NCBI GenBank assembly: GCA_016808115.1
Contig: JAEQBH010000667.1
Span: 186,001-250,000 of the forward strand
Direction: 5' to 3'
Length of the DNA stretch: 64,000 bases
Source: Tetrastigma voinierianum
Taxonomy: Eukaryota; Streptophyta; Magnoliopsida; Vitales; Vitaceae
The notes beneath the pieces were generated by a model. It was not told where the DNA came from. It worked only from the letters and a program-made list of their open reading frames with translations, and did no database searches. The position numbers and the translations under genes are program-made. Shown piece by piece: positions 23,948-37,439 of the stretch (its first letter is position 1; each line of letters opens with the position of its first letter).

Positions 23948-26900
23948 GTTTTCTCTGTTAGTATTCCCTTCTCCTTCCTCACCTTTACACGCATTCTTTT
24001 TTGAAAAATATTATTATTTGGCTCTTTACCTTTCACTTGGCCCCTTTTTTGTACCTCTCTCCCTGGATCTATTACTATATATATGAATATATTTCTATAA
24101 ATTAAACTCATAATTCGTACGTTTTTGTTGCAAAATATTCTGTTTATTCAAGAACCGAGGCTCTTCTCCTTGGAGGGGAATTCTAGCACATGTCTCACTG
24201 GACACATACTAGTAAATTAAGAATGCCTATGTTGAATCTTCATTGCAATGGGTTAATTTTATTCATTCTATGTTGTTTTATTGTTTTGCATGTCATCAAT
24301 TACCTTCTATCTCCTCGTTTTATACTTGAATTTTTATTATTTTTATATTTTGTATTTATATTTGACTAATACCGTGTTTTTCTACTTATAATTACTTTTG
24401 ATTTAAGTTAATTTTATCTTTGTTGTAACTCGTGCAACAAGTTGTGATAAAATGATAGAGAAAAACATAAGAGAAGAGTAAACACACAAATTTAGATGAT
24501 TCGATGATATGTTTATATTTACAAAAAGGACAACATAAACTTTCACTATTTCGAATTAGGGTTCCATAAAAAAGTATTTATAATAATCCTCGCTTGATAC
24601 ATTCTGCTCCTCTGACATTTGTCCCTTTTTCTTCATAAATATGAGTAAAATACTATAAAAATATTTTATATTAGGTTCCCTTCGTATATCATGCATCCTC
24701 TACTAACTTAACTCCTGAATCAATTTTATTAAGAGGATGTTAAGATCGCCATTTGATTTTGAATTTGTAACATACATAGAACCTGAAAGAAAATGTAAGG
24801 TGTCGTGTTTCTATTGCGAAATAAAGATTTTTAGGTAAAGGTAGCACCCATGATTGTGGGTATCTAGATTAAGACGTTCTAGTTGAATAAATTAGTCCAA
24901 ATATAGTATAAAAAATTATCATGTCCAAAGCAAAAAATATGATTTAATTATTAAAAAAGTAACACGTGATGACATATTAAGTTGTCGAATTTTATTTAAA
25001 TTAAGTCTTGTCTAATTCTACTACCTAATTCAAAGTGGTAAAAAGACGTATTGGAATAACTCTGTTGATACAAAAACTAGGAGACAAAATTGATAAATAT
25101 ATTTATCATTTTTCTAACTAAGTATGAATTCAATGTTGTGATAGTGAGTTCAAAATGTAAACGTAACCAATAAATTATTTAAAGACATCATATGTTATAA
25201 GATAAGCTTTGTTAAGTAATATCTTGAAATTCTTCAAAAAAAAAAAAAGAAAAGTTAAACAAGCTATTAGAACTTTGATTACATTTCAACTACAAGCTTT
25301 AGCAACTTTTGTTTCTTTAATTTGAGATGAAATTAAGTTTATATGAACATACCCTTCAAAATTGAACTTTTCAATTAAATACATTTCACCCAATAATTTT
25401 CTCATTTCTAATGCCCTCTTTGGAAATAGTTATTATCCTAGTATCCTGAAAATGTATTTTGTAATTATTTTCTTAGAGTATTTAACTTAATTTGATAATA
25501 TTTTTAAATAAAAATTAACCTTTCTAAAAATAATTTTTAAAAAATGAAAATTTATAAGACTTTTAGTATTGAAAAATCAATTATAATAAATTTATAAAAA
25601 AATATTTTATATTTGATTCTCCTAAAGATATTTTTATTAAAAGCACTTTCAATAGAATATATAAATGGGTCTTAAATTTAAATCTTGAACAAATTAATTA
25701 AACAAAAATTATCATAAATAAATAAATAAATCAAATTATATTACAGTAATATCATGTTTTTATAAGAATTCGAGTCTAAAACCTTTCGATTCAATCGCAT
25801 CCCACCCCTTTATCAATAAGAACGAGTATTGAAAAAGGGTTTGGAACTTATATATCAAGAAATACAATAGGATCTAACGGTTAAAAAATTCGTCCACATA
25901 TACGGACAAGTTTTTTAAAGCCAAACCCTAAAAAAATTGGGAGTTGGGTGAGATGTATTCATGACCTTCTCCTCACCCCTCATGACAAGGTCCCACTAAT
26001 TGTTAAGTATACAAATAGCCACTACCACAAAACACCACAGTACCACATGGTCCATTATGGCACCTTGGGGGTGTCAGAATTATTTAATTATTCATATCAA
26101 GTGTTCACTGAATATATGCCTTTCCATTCACAATTATTTAATTATAACCAAGGATTCACTGAATATATACATTCTACCCTTTTTTCCATTAGTACTCGTG
26201 GTCATATTTCCCAACTTGACTTTCTAATTTAGTTATTTGTTTATTAATTATTTGTTTTTGTTTCTATTTTAGTAGTCGTTAGGGTTGGGTTGTTTTTTCT
26301 ATAGTGGTCAAGGCAGCAGCCTTCTTCTCATTATGATGTACATTACCACTCTAAGCAAATTGCACACGAGAAAAATACTTTTATAATTAATTTGCTATAT
26401 TCATTGGTTTTGATCAATGATCAAAATATCGGTAAACACGAATATATCGATAATTTGATTTTATAGAAACTCTGAAATACTCGAAAATATCGAATTTGGA
26501 TATTTTACGAAAATATCGATTCGATTAGAAATTTTTTATATTTTAATTATATAGATAATGAGAAATGATTCATATCTTAATTAAAGTAGATTAAAATCAA
26601 ATGGATTAGTAATTATTAAATTAAATATGTATATTTAATATATTATTGATATTATTATGTTAAGAGATATTATTATTTATTTTGTTATTATTATAAATAT
26701 TATGTAGATAATGAGGAAATTCAAAAATATTATATATTATAATTTTAAAATTTTAAATGATATTATTATATTTCTTTTCTTTTCAAATTAATATTTAGGA
26801 TTTATAAATATTATAAGTTATAATGTAAAATAAAAATAAAAATGAAATATTATAGGGATTATGAACAAATAAATAATAAAGAATATAAAAAAGTTTGTAT

Positions 26901-28127
26901 TATATATAATAAGTCTGTCGATGGGTTTGGTGGAGAGGGAGGTGCCAGCCCAGGCATTTTGAGATGGGTTCAAATAACTACAAAAACATTTTTTCAAATT
27001 TTTGGTCTGGGGAAAGTCGGTATAGCAGATGTTAGGCGAAAAATTTGCATTTGTTCTCTGGTTTTGATTAATGATAAAGAATTTTTTATTCATTTTATTT
27101 AATCTTTTTAGTATTAATAATAGTTTTGGAAGTGAATCTAATTAATATATTTTTAGTTTTAAACCTTTTCTTTTTTCATTAGAAATATTTTAAAAAATCA
27201 CCTATTAGGATAAAAAAAAAGTTTTATATATAATGTTTTTGGTGATCTTCAAAAAAATGACTCTTGCTTGTGTAGATTTTAAGGAAACACTTAGAAACAC
27301 AATTACCTAAATATTATTAACTCAATTAATTTTAAAATCTTTTTATAATATCAAGAAGAGGTTGCACGTATATAATAATATCTACTTAACATAAGATATT
27401 ACAATAACTTCGGTAAAAACACAACATTCTCATTTTTTTTTTTTTTTTTTTTTGAGAAAAACATTCTGTAACATGAAATTGTAAACTAAAATAGTTAGAC
27501 ATTATAAAATTAAATAAACTGATCTTTTTGTAGTATTTAAATTCTACCCAATGTCTCCCTAAGTTAACACTTAATTGTAATAAAAAAATATTTCTAAATA
27601 TAAATTTTTTTTAAAGTATTTCAAACATAATCTTAATTATTATCATCAAGTAGCTATATGATAGAAAGAGATAGACAAGAATGATTTTGCATGCACTTTT
27701 TAATAGTCAACCTCATTGAAATCACAGGATACTTGCATGGATATGTATTATTAGAAAATTTAATTTAATTTGAGTCTAAAGTCATATTAGTGCCTTTAGA
27801 AATAACAAAACCTCACAAAATAGATGAAGAATATGGAATTCAAAGATGATGATGCATATAAATTTGATTATTTCCCCTTTGATGATGCATGCTACATACA
27901 ATTAGATACAAAAGATTGATATGATTAAAGAAATCTCAAAAAGTCATCACATTTTGTCTCCTAAATTAGCATTGATGTGAAATAGAGAAGGAAATTCTAA
28001 CACAAAAATTTGAAGTCTTTCTCCTTCAAACTCAAGTCTACATTCATCACATGCAAGTTATTCGTTGTCTTCAAGTCCTCTAAGAAAATGTTAGGTATAT
28101 CAGAGAAATTGATACTCATAATATTAA
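23948..28127. other. AT-rich intergenic DNA without a gene
   Basis: I see no gene. A stretch at about 24420-24620 (aacacacaaatttagatgattcg and neighbours) reads like a Copia LTR fragment. Repeated 'aaaatatcga' phrases at 26420-26530 look like a decayed DNA-transposon end. ORFs at 25948-26232 and 26842-27102 are open by chance and have no recognisable content. T/A homopolymer at 27434-27453. Confidence 0.5.
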
Positions 28128-28733
28128 TGTTTTAAAAATCGGACTCGAAAAAGTTATCGGTTCACGATTTATTAGTCGGACGATTAGGCTAATGGTTGAA
28201 TCGGTGATATGTAAAATATATTTTTATATTTTATTTAAATTTTAAAATATATAATTAATAATGTTAAGATATTATTTATTACTTATATAAATAAAGTATT
28301 TAAAATTTATTTTAAAATATGTATAATATTTAAATATGAAAACATATTAAAAATTAAGAAGAAACTTATTTGTATAAATATACATTTAATTAGTGTAATA
28401 TATAATTTTGTTAACATCTAAAATAATCACAACTAACGCTTCGGTGTTAGAATGGTTCCCATATGCTTCCCTCCATGTTCGAATCCTGAATTTCCTGATG
28501 TTGATTTAAAACGAAAATGACGCGTTATTTGATATAAAAAACATTATAAAGACATTGTTTTAATTTTTTTAAAAAAAAAAAATTATGAGAGGAAACCGCT
28601 CGATTCACTAAAGATCAGCTAGTTCACCGGTTCGAACGGTTCTCATCCAATTTGATTCATGAATAGATTTTTGCATTGAATCGAACTGGTTTTATAACCA
28701 GTCGACGACCAATCCGATCCTATTTTCAAAACA
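28128..28733. mobile_element. MITE-like element containing a tRNA-like B box
   Basis: The left end TGTTTTAAAAATCGGACT matches, with a small gap, the reverse complement of the right end (atccgatcctattttcaaaaca). The interior carries 'acgcttcggtgttagaatgg' and GTTCGAATCC at 28477-28486, a perfect pol III B-box core with an A-box-like phrase about 40 bp before it. No coding sequence and no clear target duplication. Confidence 0.5.
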
Positions 28734-28983
28734 TTGAATAATATAAGCCAACTTTAAGAAGATATTTTACATTAGCAACAAAGATTCCCATGAATAAGTC
28801 ATCTAAAGTTGTCATTGATGAGCTATCTAAAATTTACTTTTTATTTTGTCCGATTTTCAAAACATTGAAAAATATAAGCCAATTTTAAAAAGAAATTTTA
28901 CATTAGCAACAAAGATTCTTATGAATAAGTCGTCTAAAGTTGTCATTGATGAGCTATCTAAAATTTATTTTTTATTTTTAAAT
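28722..28983 (+). repeat. 131-bp tandem duplication across the MITE end
   Basis: 'attttcaaaacattga' starts at 28722 and again at 28853, and the following 'aagttgtcattgatgagcta' repeats in step. The duplication includes the last bases of the MITE terminal repeat, so it happened after that insertion. Confidence 0.9.
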
Positions 28984-29284
28984 ACCCATTGCATCAATTC
29001 ATAATTAGTTGTATGCCTCAAATGTAGAAAAGAGCCATTATTGAGATGATGAATGACATTTTGAAAAACAAGAGAGGAAAAAACACTTCCACACATTGCA
29101 TGCAGAAGAGCTCTGGTTTTGAAAAAAATTGAGGGAATAGAAGAGAGAAAAAAAAATATGAATCGAAGTTAATTCCAATGTGATACTTTTATCTGGTACT
29201 TTAAATTCATTTTATTTATTGTAACTCTTTAACATACAGATTAAAAAAAATTTAAGGATATGTAAGTTGGAAAATTATTATTAA

Positions 29285-29528
29285 AAACCTGACTTTTGTT
29301 TTTAAATCTTGAACAAAAAATTTGTTTTTAAATATAATAACTTTCATTTTAATTATAGTTAGCTGGCAGAGGCTGAGCATTTATCGTATCCCGATATGAC
29401 ACAATGAAACAACGCCGTTTTGATGATTGTTTGAGTTATTCCTAGAATTTTAATTAAAATTGAAATTAAAGTTACTATATTTGAAAAAACAAGTTTTTTA
29501 TTTAGGACTAAATGTAAAGTCAGTGAAA
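29285..29528. mobile_element. Fold-back element with ~70-bp arms
   Basis: The left arm (cctgacttttgtttttaaat ... aatataataactttcatttt) is the imperfect inverse of the right arm (aattgaaattaaagttac ... ttaggactaaatgtaaagtcag). The roughly 85-bp loop holds 'aacgccgttttgatg', a phrase common near plant repeats. It may extend outwards at lower similarity. Confidence 0.6.
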
Positions 29529-30699
29529 GTTCAAGTGTTTAATAAGCAATTTTATTTATATTTAATTTTTAAAAAAATTTTACTAGACAAATGTCAAATA
29601 AGAAAAATCATTTTTGTTACTATTTTTTGTTTTCTTAGTACTTTGTATAAAATGAAAAACAATCTACATCTTTCGTTTTTTTTTTAATATAATTAGAAGG
29701 TTTTGGTTTTTCTTTTCCTTTCTTGCCTAGATGGCTCCTCCCCTAGTTGGTAGTGTTTTTCTTTTAGAGAATAAGCTTAAGAATAAAATGTTTTTTATGA
29801 AAATGACTTGAGTTGAAAGACATCCAAATTAATAGACTGATGATGATTTTTCTTACCATAAATTTGGGTATCTTGACTTGAAAACAATCTATATGACCTT
29901 TGGCTTGGACTTATTACATTATTTATAAGCTTGCTTCTATGTGTGCTGCCTTTATCCTATATTTCTGGTCATTATTAGATTCCCAACTTGGACTACTTAT
30001 TCAAAATTCATGGCAGATATTATGTTGCTTCCAAATCTCAAATTATGACTACCCTATATTATTAATTATTGTTTTAAAATTTTATCTAACTTGTAGATTG
30101 ATGTTGGAAGTACTCAATTTAATCTAATCTTAAATATAATTTTATTATTTAATGCAAAAATTATTATTATTGAAATAATTTTTAAAAAAAAAGAATTTAT
30201 TCATCTCCAACTCATTTCCAATTCATTTACTTTGATTTTAAAAATATTAGTTTAGATGAAGTTGATGATCATGTCATGAGAAAAAAATATGATTCAAAGT
30301 ATAAATATAACTTCCATATGATACAAAAATAAAAAAATAAAATTATAATTTATCTAAAATTTTATTCTATATTGATTGCAAACTTAAGTTTTTTTAGATT
30401 TTATTTTTATTTTAATTAAAAATTTTCCACTCATAGCCTTTACAACGTAACTTTTTTTTTTTTTAGGAAAAGTGTACAAATAATATCATTCAGAATTAAA
30501 GTTTTTAAAAATCCAAAATCAGTAAAAAGAAAAATAAAATAGTCATTGAGCTTTATGTACAACCTTAATGAGAATACATTAGTGAATATTATATTGGATC
30601 AACCTACTATGAGAATACTACATGAATTGCTTGTTATCATTAGTTCTCATCATTGTAATGGTTTTTTTTAGTCCTCAAACTTGAAATCATCATAAGTGG
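29529..30699. other. AT-rich intergenic DNA
   Basis: Nothing supportable. The two 75-codon plus-strand ORFs at 29460-29687 and 29900-30127 are rich in Phe, Leu, Ile and Lys, as expected from AT-rich noncoding sequence. Confidence 0.6.
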
Positions 30700-31270
30700 G
30701 GTAGACAAAATTTGACACAACACAAACTCAATACGATATTTATTGGTTTTGGTTGAGTATAATCGTATTTTGATCATATTCGTGTTGACCCGCCTAACAC
30801 ATTTAATAAATGGGTCATATTCGTATTGATCTGTTTAACACGAATTTGACTTGAATTAACCCATTTAATTAATATATTAATTAATTAACTTATTTAATAA
30901 GTTATTTATGTTAAATATGAATTATTAATTATAATTCCTATTAATTTAAATAATAAAATTAATAAACATGTTAAAATTTAATAGTTATTTGTGTTAAATG
31001 CATGGATAATTAATTATAATTCTTATTTATTAAAAATAATCATTAAATATGTAGCCCTTCGTGTTGGCTGCCTTGAATGATAATCGTGGGTTTACAGGAT
31101 TGCTTGAATGTTGACACGTTTATTATTTGTGTCGGGTTTGGGTTAATGAATGTTTCTGCGATTTTAATAAATTGCGTAGCGAATCTGACACAGGCTACAG
31201 TGTCACTAATCATAAATTCATATATGAGAGTAACATGTTTCGGCATAGTCGATATAGAGTCACATAATAG
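30700..31270 (+). mobile_element. AT-rich MITE-like repeat, family M copy 1
   Basis: 'gaatttgacttgaattaacc' followed by 'taattaattaactta' and 'tgttaaatatgaattattaa' matches the reverse complement of about 44500-44720. The flanks carry 'cgtgttgacccgcc' and 'gtgtcgggtttgggtt', a motif pair common in hAT-like small repeats of eudicots. The exact ends are not fixed. Confidence 0.5.
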
Positions 31271-31740
31271 AATGGTAATATAGATTATAGTTGGATATAT
31301 AATGAATTATGTGGAGGGATATAAGTGAATGAAAAGGAATTTGTCCCTCTTTTTTTAACGAGATATCCATGAGCTCATTGACAAGTGAGATTGGAAAATA
31401 CATAATTGTACTCAAATGAATTAATGAGGGTTATTAATGTCATGTGTATTATCAATCTATTTTGAGATTGAGAAATTATTTGATTAAAATTTACAAGAGT
31501 AACTTAATCCATGTCATGTGTTCAACCAAGATATTGTGTGATAAAAGAACAATGATGTTTACTATGGATTAGGTAATGTCGAACTATAGACATTTACATA
31601 ATTTAGGTGGCCATAATGTCTTGTTGTAGACCATTTATTATATGTGGACTCGAAATAGGGTTTGAGTCACTACCAACATTATGTGAACCTATAAGGTTGT
31701 ACACTTATAATGGGCTGAAAACCAAGGGATCTCCATCTTT

Positions 31741-32290
31741 TTGACATAGAAGCAACTAGGATTTCGTAAGACCTGTGTGCTAGCACACATTCCTTTATCG
31801 AGGTTTTTCAAGAGGTCTATCCATGTGGATACTTGTGAGGGGTGTGAGTGCGTTCGCTACATCTTTTGGTTGAACAAAGGTCTTACTACACATATAAGTC
31901 GGCAAATAAATAATCTTTATCTAAAAAAAAAAGGTAATTTTTCTATCTTTGAACCAATTGATCGAAGCACATGGATCCTTAAAGAGGTTTGCGAGGCGAC
32001 TTTCTTTTGACATAGAAGCAACTAGGATTTCGCGAGACGTCACCTGTGCACTAGCACATATTCATTTCACAAGGTTTTTCAAGAGGTCTATCGGTGTGGA
32101 TACTTATGAAGGGTGTGGGTGCATTTGCTACATCTTTTGGTTCTACAAAGAAGGTCTTACCACACATATAAGTCTAACAAATAAACAATCTTTATCTCGA
32201 AAAAAGTTAATTTTTCTACCTTTTGAACCAATTGATCGAAGCACATGGATCCTTAAAGAGGTTTGCAAGGCGACTTTCTTTTGTTGCATT
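31741..32290 (+). repeat. 266-bp tandem duplication
   Basis: 'ttgacatagaagcaactagg' starts at 31741 and 32007. Both units end in 'catggatccttaaagaggtt' and 'gcgactttcttttg'. Homology is high. The 190-codon ORF at 31949-32521 crosses it and has no domain, so I do not call a gene. The parent sequence may be an LTR fragment. Confidence 0.85.
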
Positions 32291-32529
32291 TTGTATGGTT
32301 CAACACCTAAGAAGCGACACTTTAAAAATCTTACGGCCTTAAATCCAATCACCGTCTTGAGCTTTGATGTATTCATGCGAAGCTTTAGAGTCTATCCGAA
32401 TAAGCCATGGGTGATGAAATCTAATTCCTTTTGCTCTCTTATCATATTGATGCTGAATTTTTTTGACCAAAAAAAAAAGATGGCACCTGGAATGCATGTG
32501 GCATTTGTTTTGTACACATGAATCCCGAA

Positions 32530-33930
32530 GCAGTGAGACATGCTTTTCCCTCATTTTTGTTTTGTTTACTAATTGTTACAATTTTCATTTTCTTTCAACT
32601 CTCCCTTCCTCTAACCATTAGATGTCTCCTTTCCTTTTCCATGTTTATAAATAAAGGTGTGATTTAAGGCGAGGCTAGTTAGTGGCACGTCAAGTAGAAT
32701 TAGGGTTGGTTGAGTACATAGAGATTTATAGGCACAAAAAATTTAAATTTAGGCGTCAAGTAAATTTTAGACTTTATAAAACAATTGGCAAAAACCAGCT
32801 ATATTTTTCGCTCGAAAAAATCGAATCAATTTAATTTGATCAGGTTACGACCTGGCCAATCCTACTCAATTCTGTCTCCGCGTAAGCTACACCCACGCCG
32901 GTATTCTACTCCGTACCCACCAGCCCCACTTACTATATTCCCCCTTAGTACAATCCATTCACAGCCAACCACTTCTTTGCTTCTTCCATCTTTCATTTTC
33001 CTTCTTTTATTGCCTCTCAATTATTTTTTATCTTTCATTTTCCTTCTTTTATTGCCTCTCAATTATTATTTTCTCTATCATCTCCACCACCAGCTTTCTC
33101 TCTTTTTCTCCCTTTCTTTGTCATCTCATTTTCTTCTCCCTACCTCCACTGCTACACCACACATAACATAGTACCAATCTATTGTAACCTTCCCTCAATG
33201 GGTCTTTTAAATTTTGATCTTGACTATTCAACTTGCTTTCTGAAGCTAATTTTTATTTTTTTTTGGGTTTGCATTTATCTGAATTTTAAGAAGGTTTTTT
33301 ATGTCAATGAGATTTGATTCGATGGTTTAAGCCAGGTGGCGGAGCATGAAAATGATCGTATTCAATGTGAATTATAATCACAAGTGAATAGATATATAAA
33401 AAAAAAAGTTAATTTTTATCAAATTAAGAAAATTCTTTGAGAGCAATTTTTTCCTTAAATAACAATTCAAAAAAATCAAATATAAAGAAAAACAGATGGG
33501 GATAGAAAAATAAATACAATGATTTTAGAGAAATTGGATTAAAATAGAGAAATCCCAAAATATTTACAAAAATGAACTTTGAATATGACATCTTTTTGGA
33601 CAAAAATAACCTGAAATTATAAAGATAAATCCTCCACATAATAACCACATCTCTTATGGGTATTTTGTTCCATCCCCATATTATAATTATATTCTATGAC
33701 ATTTTTTGTCCAAAAGGCGTTTTTTATACCTCTGTTTTCATTTTAAATATAGAGTTCATTCTTATAAATAAGTTTTGATTACGTCCTTTCAAATTGATTG
33801 TCCCATGATTTTATAGTAGTTCGACACCTTTGGTTATATACACCTTATTCAAGTTTCAATGAGTAAGACTTTCACTATAATTAAAATTTTAACCAAAATT
33901 CTAATGTTTTAAACTTTGATATACATGCCA
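32530..33930. other. Intergenic DNA
   Basis: Pyrimidine-rich at 32940-33150, with a roughly 50-bp direct repeat (tttcattttccttcttttat at 32990 and about 33035). The 128-codon ORF at 32785-33171 is this low-complexity tract. No gene seen. Confidence 0.5.
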
Positions 33931-33931
33931 A

Positions 33932-34070
33932 TAAAACCTATTGTTCAAGTGATTAAGAGTCAAAACGGACATAAAAAAAAAAAAATTTATGATTCGAGTC
34001 CTAATAAAGATAAATTTATGAGTAATAGATTACTATATTGTAATACAAATTGAATAGATGTAAAAATATA
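33932..34070 (+). repeat. SINE-like fragment with A and B boxes
   Basis: TTCAAGTGATTAAGAG (33944-33959) resembles a pol III A box and GATTCGAGTCC (33991-34001) a B box. A tail 'ttgtaatacaaattgaatag' plus 'atgtaaaaa' follows. The same tail follows degenerate boxes at about 36390, 50262 and 50912. Confidence 0.5.
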
Positions 34071-35403
34071 AAATAAAATAAAAAACTTAGGATCCCACCT
34101 CTAGTGTGTACTTTGCGATCCCTTAATATTGAAATTTTAATCATTCAATAACTCTTTTAATAAAAACACTTTCACTTCTAATTCTAAATACACTAATTTA
34201 AGATAAGGTTAATTATGATGAATGACATAAGATGGTTTGCAAGTGATGAATCAATGCACCAAGAATAAATACAATAACTTTTGGTGAGAAACAAGTAGGT
34301 GGAGAATTGATTTTAGTCATTCTCTATGTCATAAATGAGAGTAGAGCTCCCAATTTATAGGTTTGTAGTATTGAAAGTGATGTCCAAAATATTTTTTTTT
34401 TAAATTTTAAAAATAATACATGTTTCAAAATAATATTTAAAGTAATGGATTGTTGTCACATCATAAAACTCATAATTGGTGATTGTTATTTTTAAAATTT
34501 TAAAAATAATTAAAATTATAATTGGTGATTATGATTTTAGGTTTAAAATTAAAAATATGATTAGTGATTATAATTTTAATCTAATGCCTATAATTTTAAT
34601 CATTTAAAAGAAATTTAAAATCGTAATTATTAATCATGATTTTAACTCTAAGTCTAAAATTATAGTCATTAATTACACTTTTAAAAATTTAAAATCGTAA
34701 TTAATAATTACAGCCTTTGTGATATGAGCAATACATTATGGGCGTTATTTTGAAGCACATTACATTTGCTTTGTGGGATGGACATTTTGAAAGCGTGTCT
34801 TTACTTTAGGATTTTATTTTTTATTTTTTTTATCTTTTTTATTTTTAACATTTTGGGACAATGCTTAGTAGCATATACCTGAAAAACCAAAAAGTGGGCT
34901 TGATCGATCAAGCTTTGATTGGCCGATTAAGCTAGTGGTAAGAGCATTAAATGCACTGCAACTACTAGAACAATCAAGAAATACCAGAAGACAGAGAAGA
35001 CTTTTCTTTCTTTTTTTTCTTTTTTTTCTTTTTTTTTTCTTTTTTGCATTCCTCACTTGATTCTGGTTGATTAATTTCCTAACTAGTTGAGATGATTTAA
35101 TAGTCTCCTAAATTGATTCACTTTTTTTAACCTAGAAACTCTCTTTTTTCTTCTACTACTTAGATAAGGTTTAAGTACTTTAATGGGTTAAGTTTAAAAT
35201 AATTTGTCTAACAATCCTGAAAAAATACTTGGATTTTGATGAATAATTAACTTTCATGTGTAAATCAAGTATCTAAAGATGTACATTTATAATGAAAAGC
35301 ATCATGCACCCATGTATTCACCTTACAAGCATATCCCTGTTTGAGAAATCTTCATACATAATTCAACTTGTATTCTTTTGATGAAACTCGTCTTGACTTA
35401 AAT

Positions 35404-35930
35404 TAGGGTTGTAACTCAGTGGGTTGGGTAGGATTGAAAAGTCTATTCAAACCAAATCTGAATATGAAATACATGAACCCAAATATAACCCAACCCGATG
35501 AGCTTAATATGAACTGAAATTATGAATCGAGTTATGTTTGAGTTGATTTTTATGTTGGTTGAGTTAATTAGATTGATCGACCTAGATCGGTTGGGTCAAG
35601 TTTATGAAAATACATGATTTGGTGAAATGTGGTTTATTTGATAAGAATCCTCAATAACCAAAATCATAAATGACTTGTGAAGAAAGATGATGTTAGCACA
35701 ATCGTAATGACAACTATCAAATGAATGTGGAAATGAAATTAGTCGAATGGTGATGGCTTGTGAAGTAGGAAATATCGAAATGGTAAAAATGAGTTATATA
35801 AGTTCGAGTTGTGTCTAAATAGCCCAAGTTCAATCCGATAAAAATGAACTCAAGCCTAACCCAAATTACAAAAAAATGTGTCCAAGCTAGACCAACATCG
35901 GATTGGGTTGGTTTAAGTCATCCAACCCTA
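35404..35930. mobile_element. hAT-like MITE with near-matching 8-bp target duplication
   Basis: Ends TAGGGTTG and CAACCCTA, with further inverted similarity ('gggttggg' / 'accaaccc'-type blocks). Flanking octamers acttaaat (35396-35403) and atttaaac (35931-35938) agree at six of eight positions, as expected for an old hAT insertion. Interior AT-rich with many 'aaccc' phrases and no ORF of note. Confidence 0.65.
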
Positions 35931-36389
35931 ATTTAAACCATTGATAGATTAGTTATTGTTTATTGTTATTAAAATATAACTAGGAAAACCTAAGGCCAAA
36001 TATCACATATTATTTATAAGCTTTGATTGAGCTGGAGTTATTTAAGTGTTGAAATCCAAAAAGAATCTAACATTTCTTATTATCAATTATCTTTAAAATG
36101 GAAATAGTATTATTAGAATTTAAATAAACATAATAAAAGTAAATAAAGACTATTTTGTTTGAAAGTAATAAAGACTAATTTATTATTACTTCTAAAAAAT
36201 AAAATAATTACAATATAGTAACTAAATTAATAAATAAGAAATATATTGTAAATAAATATATGTTACTAAACATATCATAACCAAAAATATTAATAACTTC
36301 TAATATTAAGTATCTTTTTGGACTTTCTTTGTTGATTCATATTCATGATTTGAGTTTTAAGATGGTTTAGATTGTCAAGAGGCATGATT

Positions 36390-36500
36390 CATAGGTTTAA
36401 AGGTTGAGTGAGGTATAGGAAAAGGACTAGGTTTGAGTATTTATATGAAAACATAATATTATAATTGTAATACAAAGTAAATAGATGTCAAAAAAAAAGT
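36390..36500 (+). repeat. SINE-like fragment
   Basis: A degenerate B box 'ctaggtttgagta' at about 36427 is followed by 'ataattgtaatacaaagtaa' and 'atagatgt', the same tail as at 34045. A further tail-only copy is near 36695-36725. Confidence 0.35.
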
Positions 36501-36975
36501 GATGGCTTTTCGATTCATCGATTATTAGATGCTAGGTTTGCATATAGACATGGATATAAATTAGATTTGTTTTGATTTATTATATTTGAACTCAAATGCT
36601 TGGGTTTGTATATTGTTTATTAAGTGGTTAAGGGTTTACACTAGCATAGGAAAGAAATGTAAAAAAAAAAAAAATTGTGAATAAATAAAATATTATGATG
36701 TAATGTAAAATGAATAAATGTAAAAAAAAAAAAAGTTGGAACCATGAACCTAACATATTGGATGTGGATATTCTTTTTATATTTCACTTACTAATTCAGC
36801 CTCTTTTGCTAGTTTATATTATTTTAGGCTTTACATATTCCTGAAAATTTATTTTGGGCTCAATTGGTGTATTATATTGATATTGGGCTCGCTTATTTAT
36901 TAGGGCTTTTCTTTCTATAGATATATTTCTACACATTTTTGTTCGGAACCTAGATGGTGAGCACATGAAGGCCAT

Positions 36976-37427
36976 GTTTGGTTTCTCACACAATTTTAGG
37001 GAAAATGCAATGGAAAAAAAAAATAGAGCAAATAGAAGAAAAAAAAGTTAAATTCAATATATTATTTTTATTTATTACTTTAAACCCATTTTATTTATTT
37101 TTAACTTATCAATATAAACATTAAATAATTAATGAATATGCTAGTTTGTAAGTTAATTTATTTATTTATTTCTTTTTATTAAACAACCAAGAAACTTTTT
37201 TTTTTAAAGAAAAGAAAATAGAGAGAAGAAATAGAGTAAAAGAAAAAAAAAGTTAAATTCAATATATTATTTTTATTTATTACTTTAAACCATTTTATTT
37301 ATTTTTAACTTATCAATATAAACATTAAATTAATTAATGAATATGCTAGTTTGCAAGTTAATTTATTTATTTTTTATTAAACAACCAAGAAACTCATTTT
37401 TTTTTTACTATTTTCTAGAAACCAAAC
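36976..37427. mobile_element. MITE-like element enclosing a 205-bp duplication
   Basis: Ends GTTTGGTTTCT and AGAAACCAAAC are exact inverses. Inside, 'gttaaattcaatatattatt' occurs at 37047 and 37252, the two halves repeating for nearly their full length. Confidence 0.6.
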
Positions 37428-37439
37428 ACAAACCACTCT

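Noticed and set aside
31949..32521. 190-codon plus-strand ORF
   Set aside because: It runs through a tandem duplication and low-complexity A runs; no domain recognised, and the other duplicate unit is not open in the same way.
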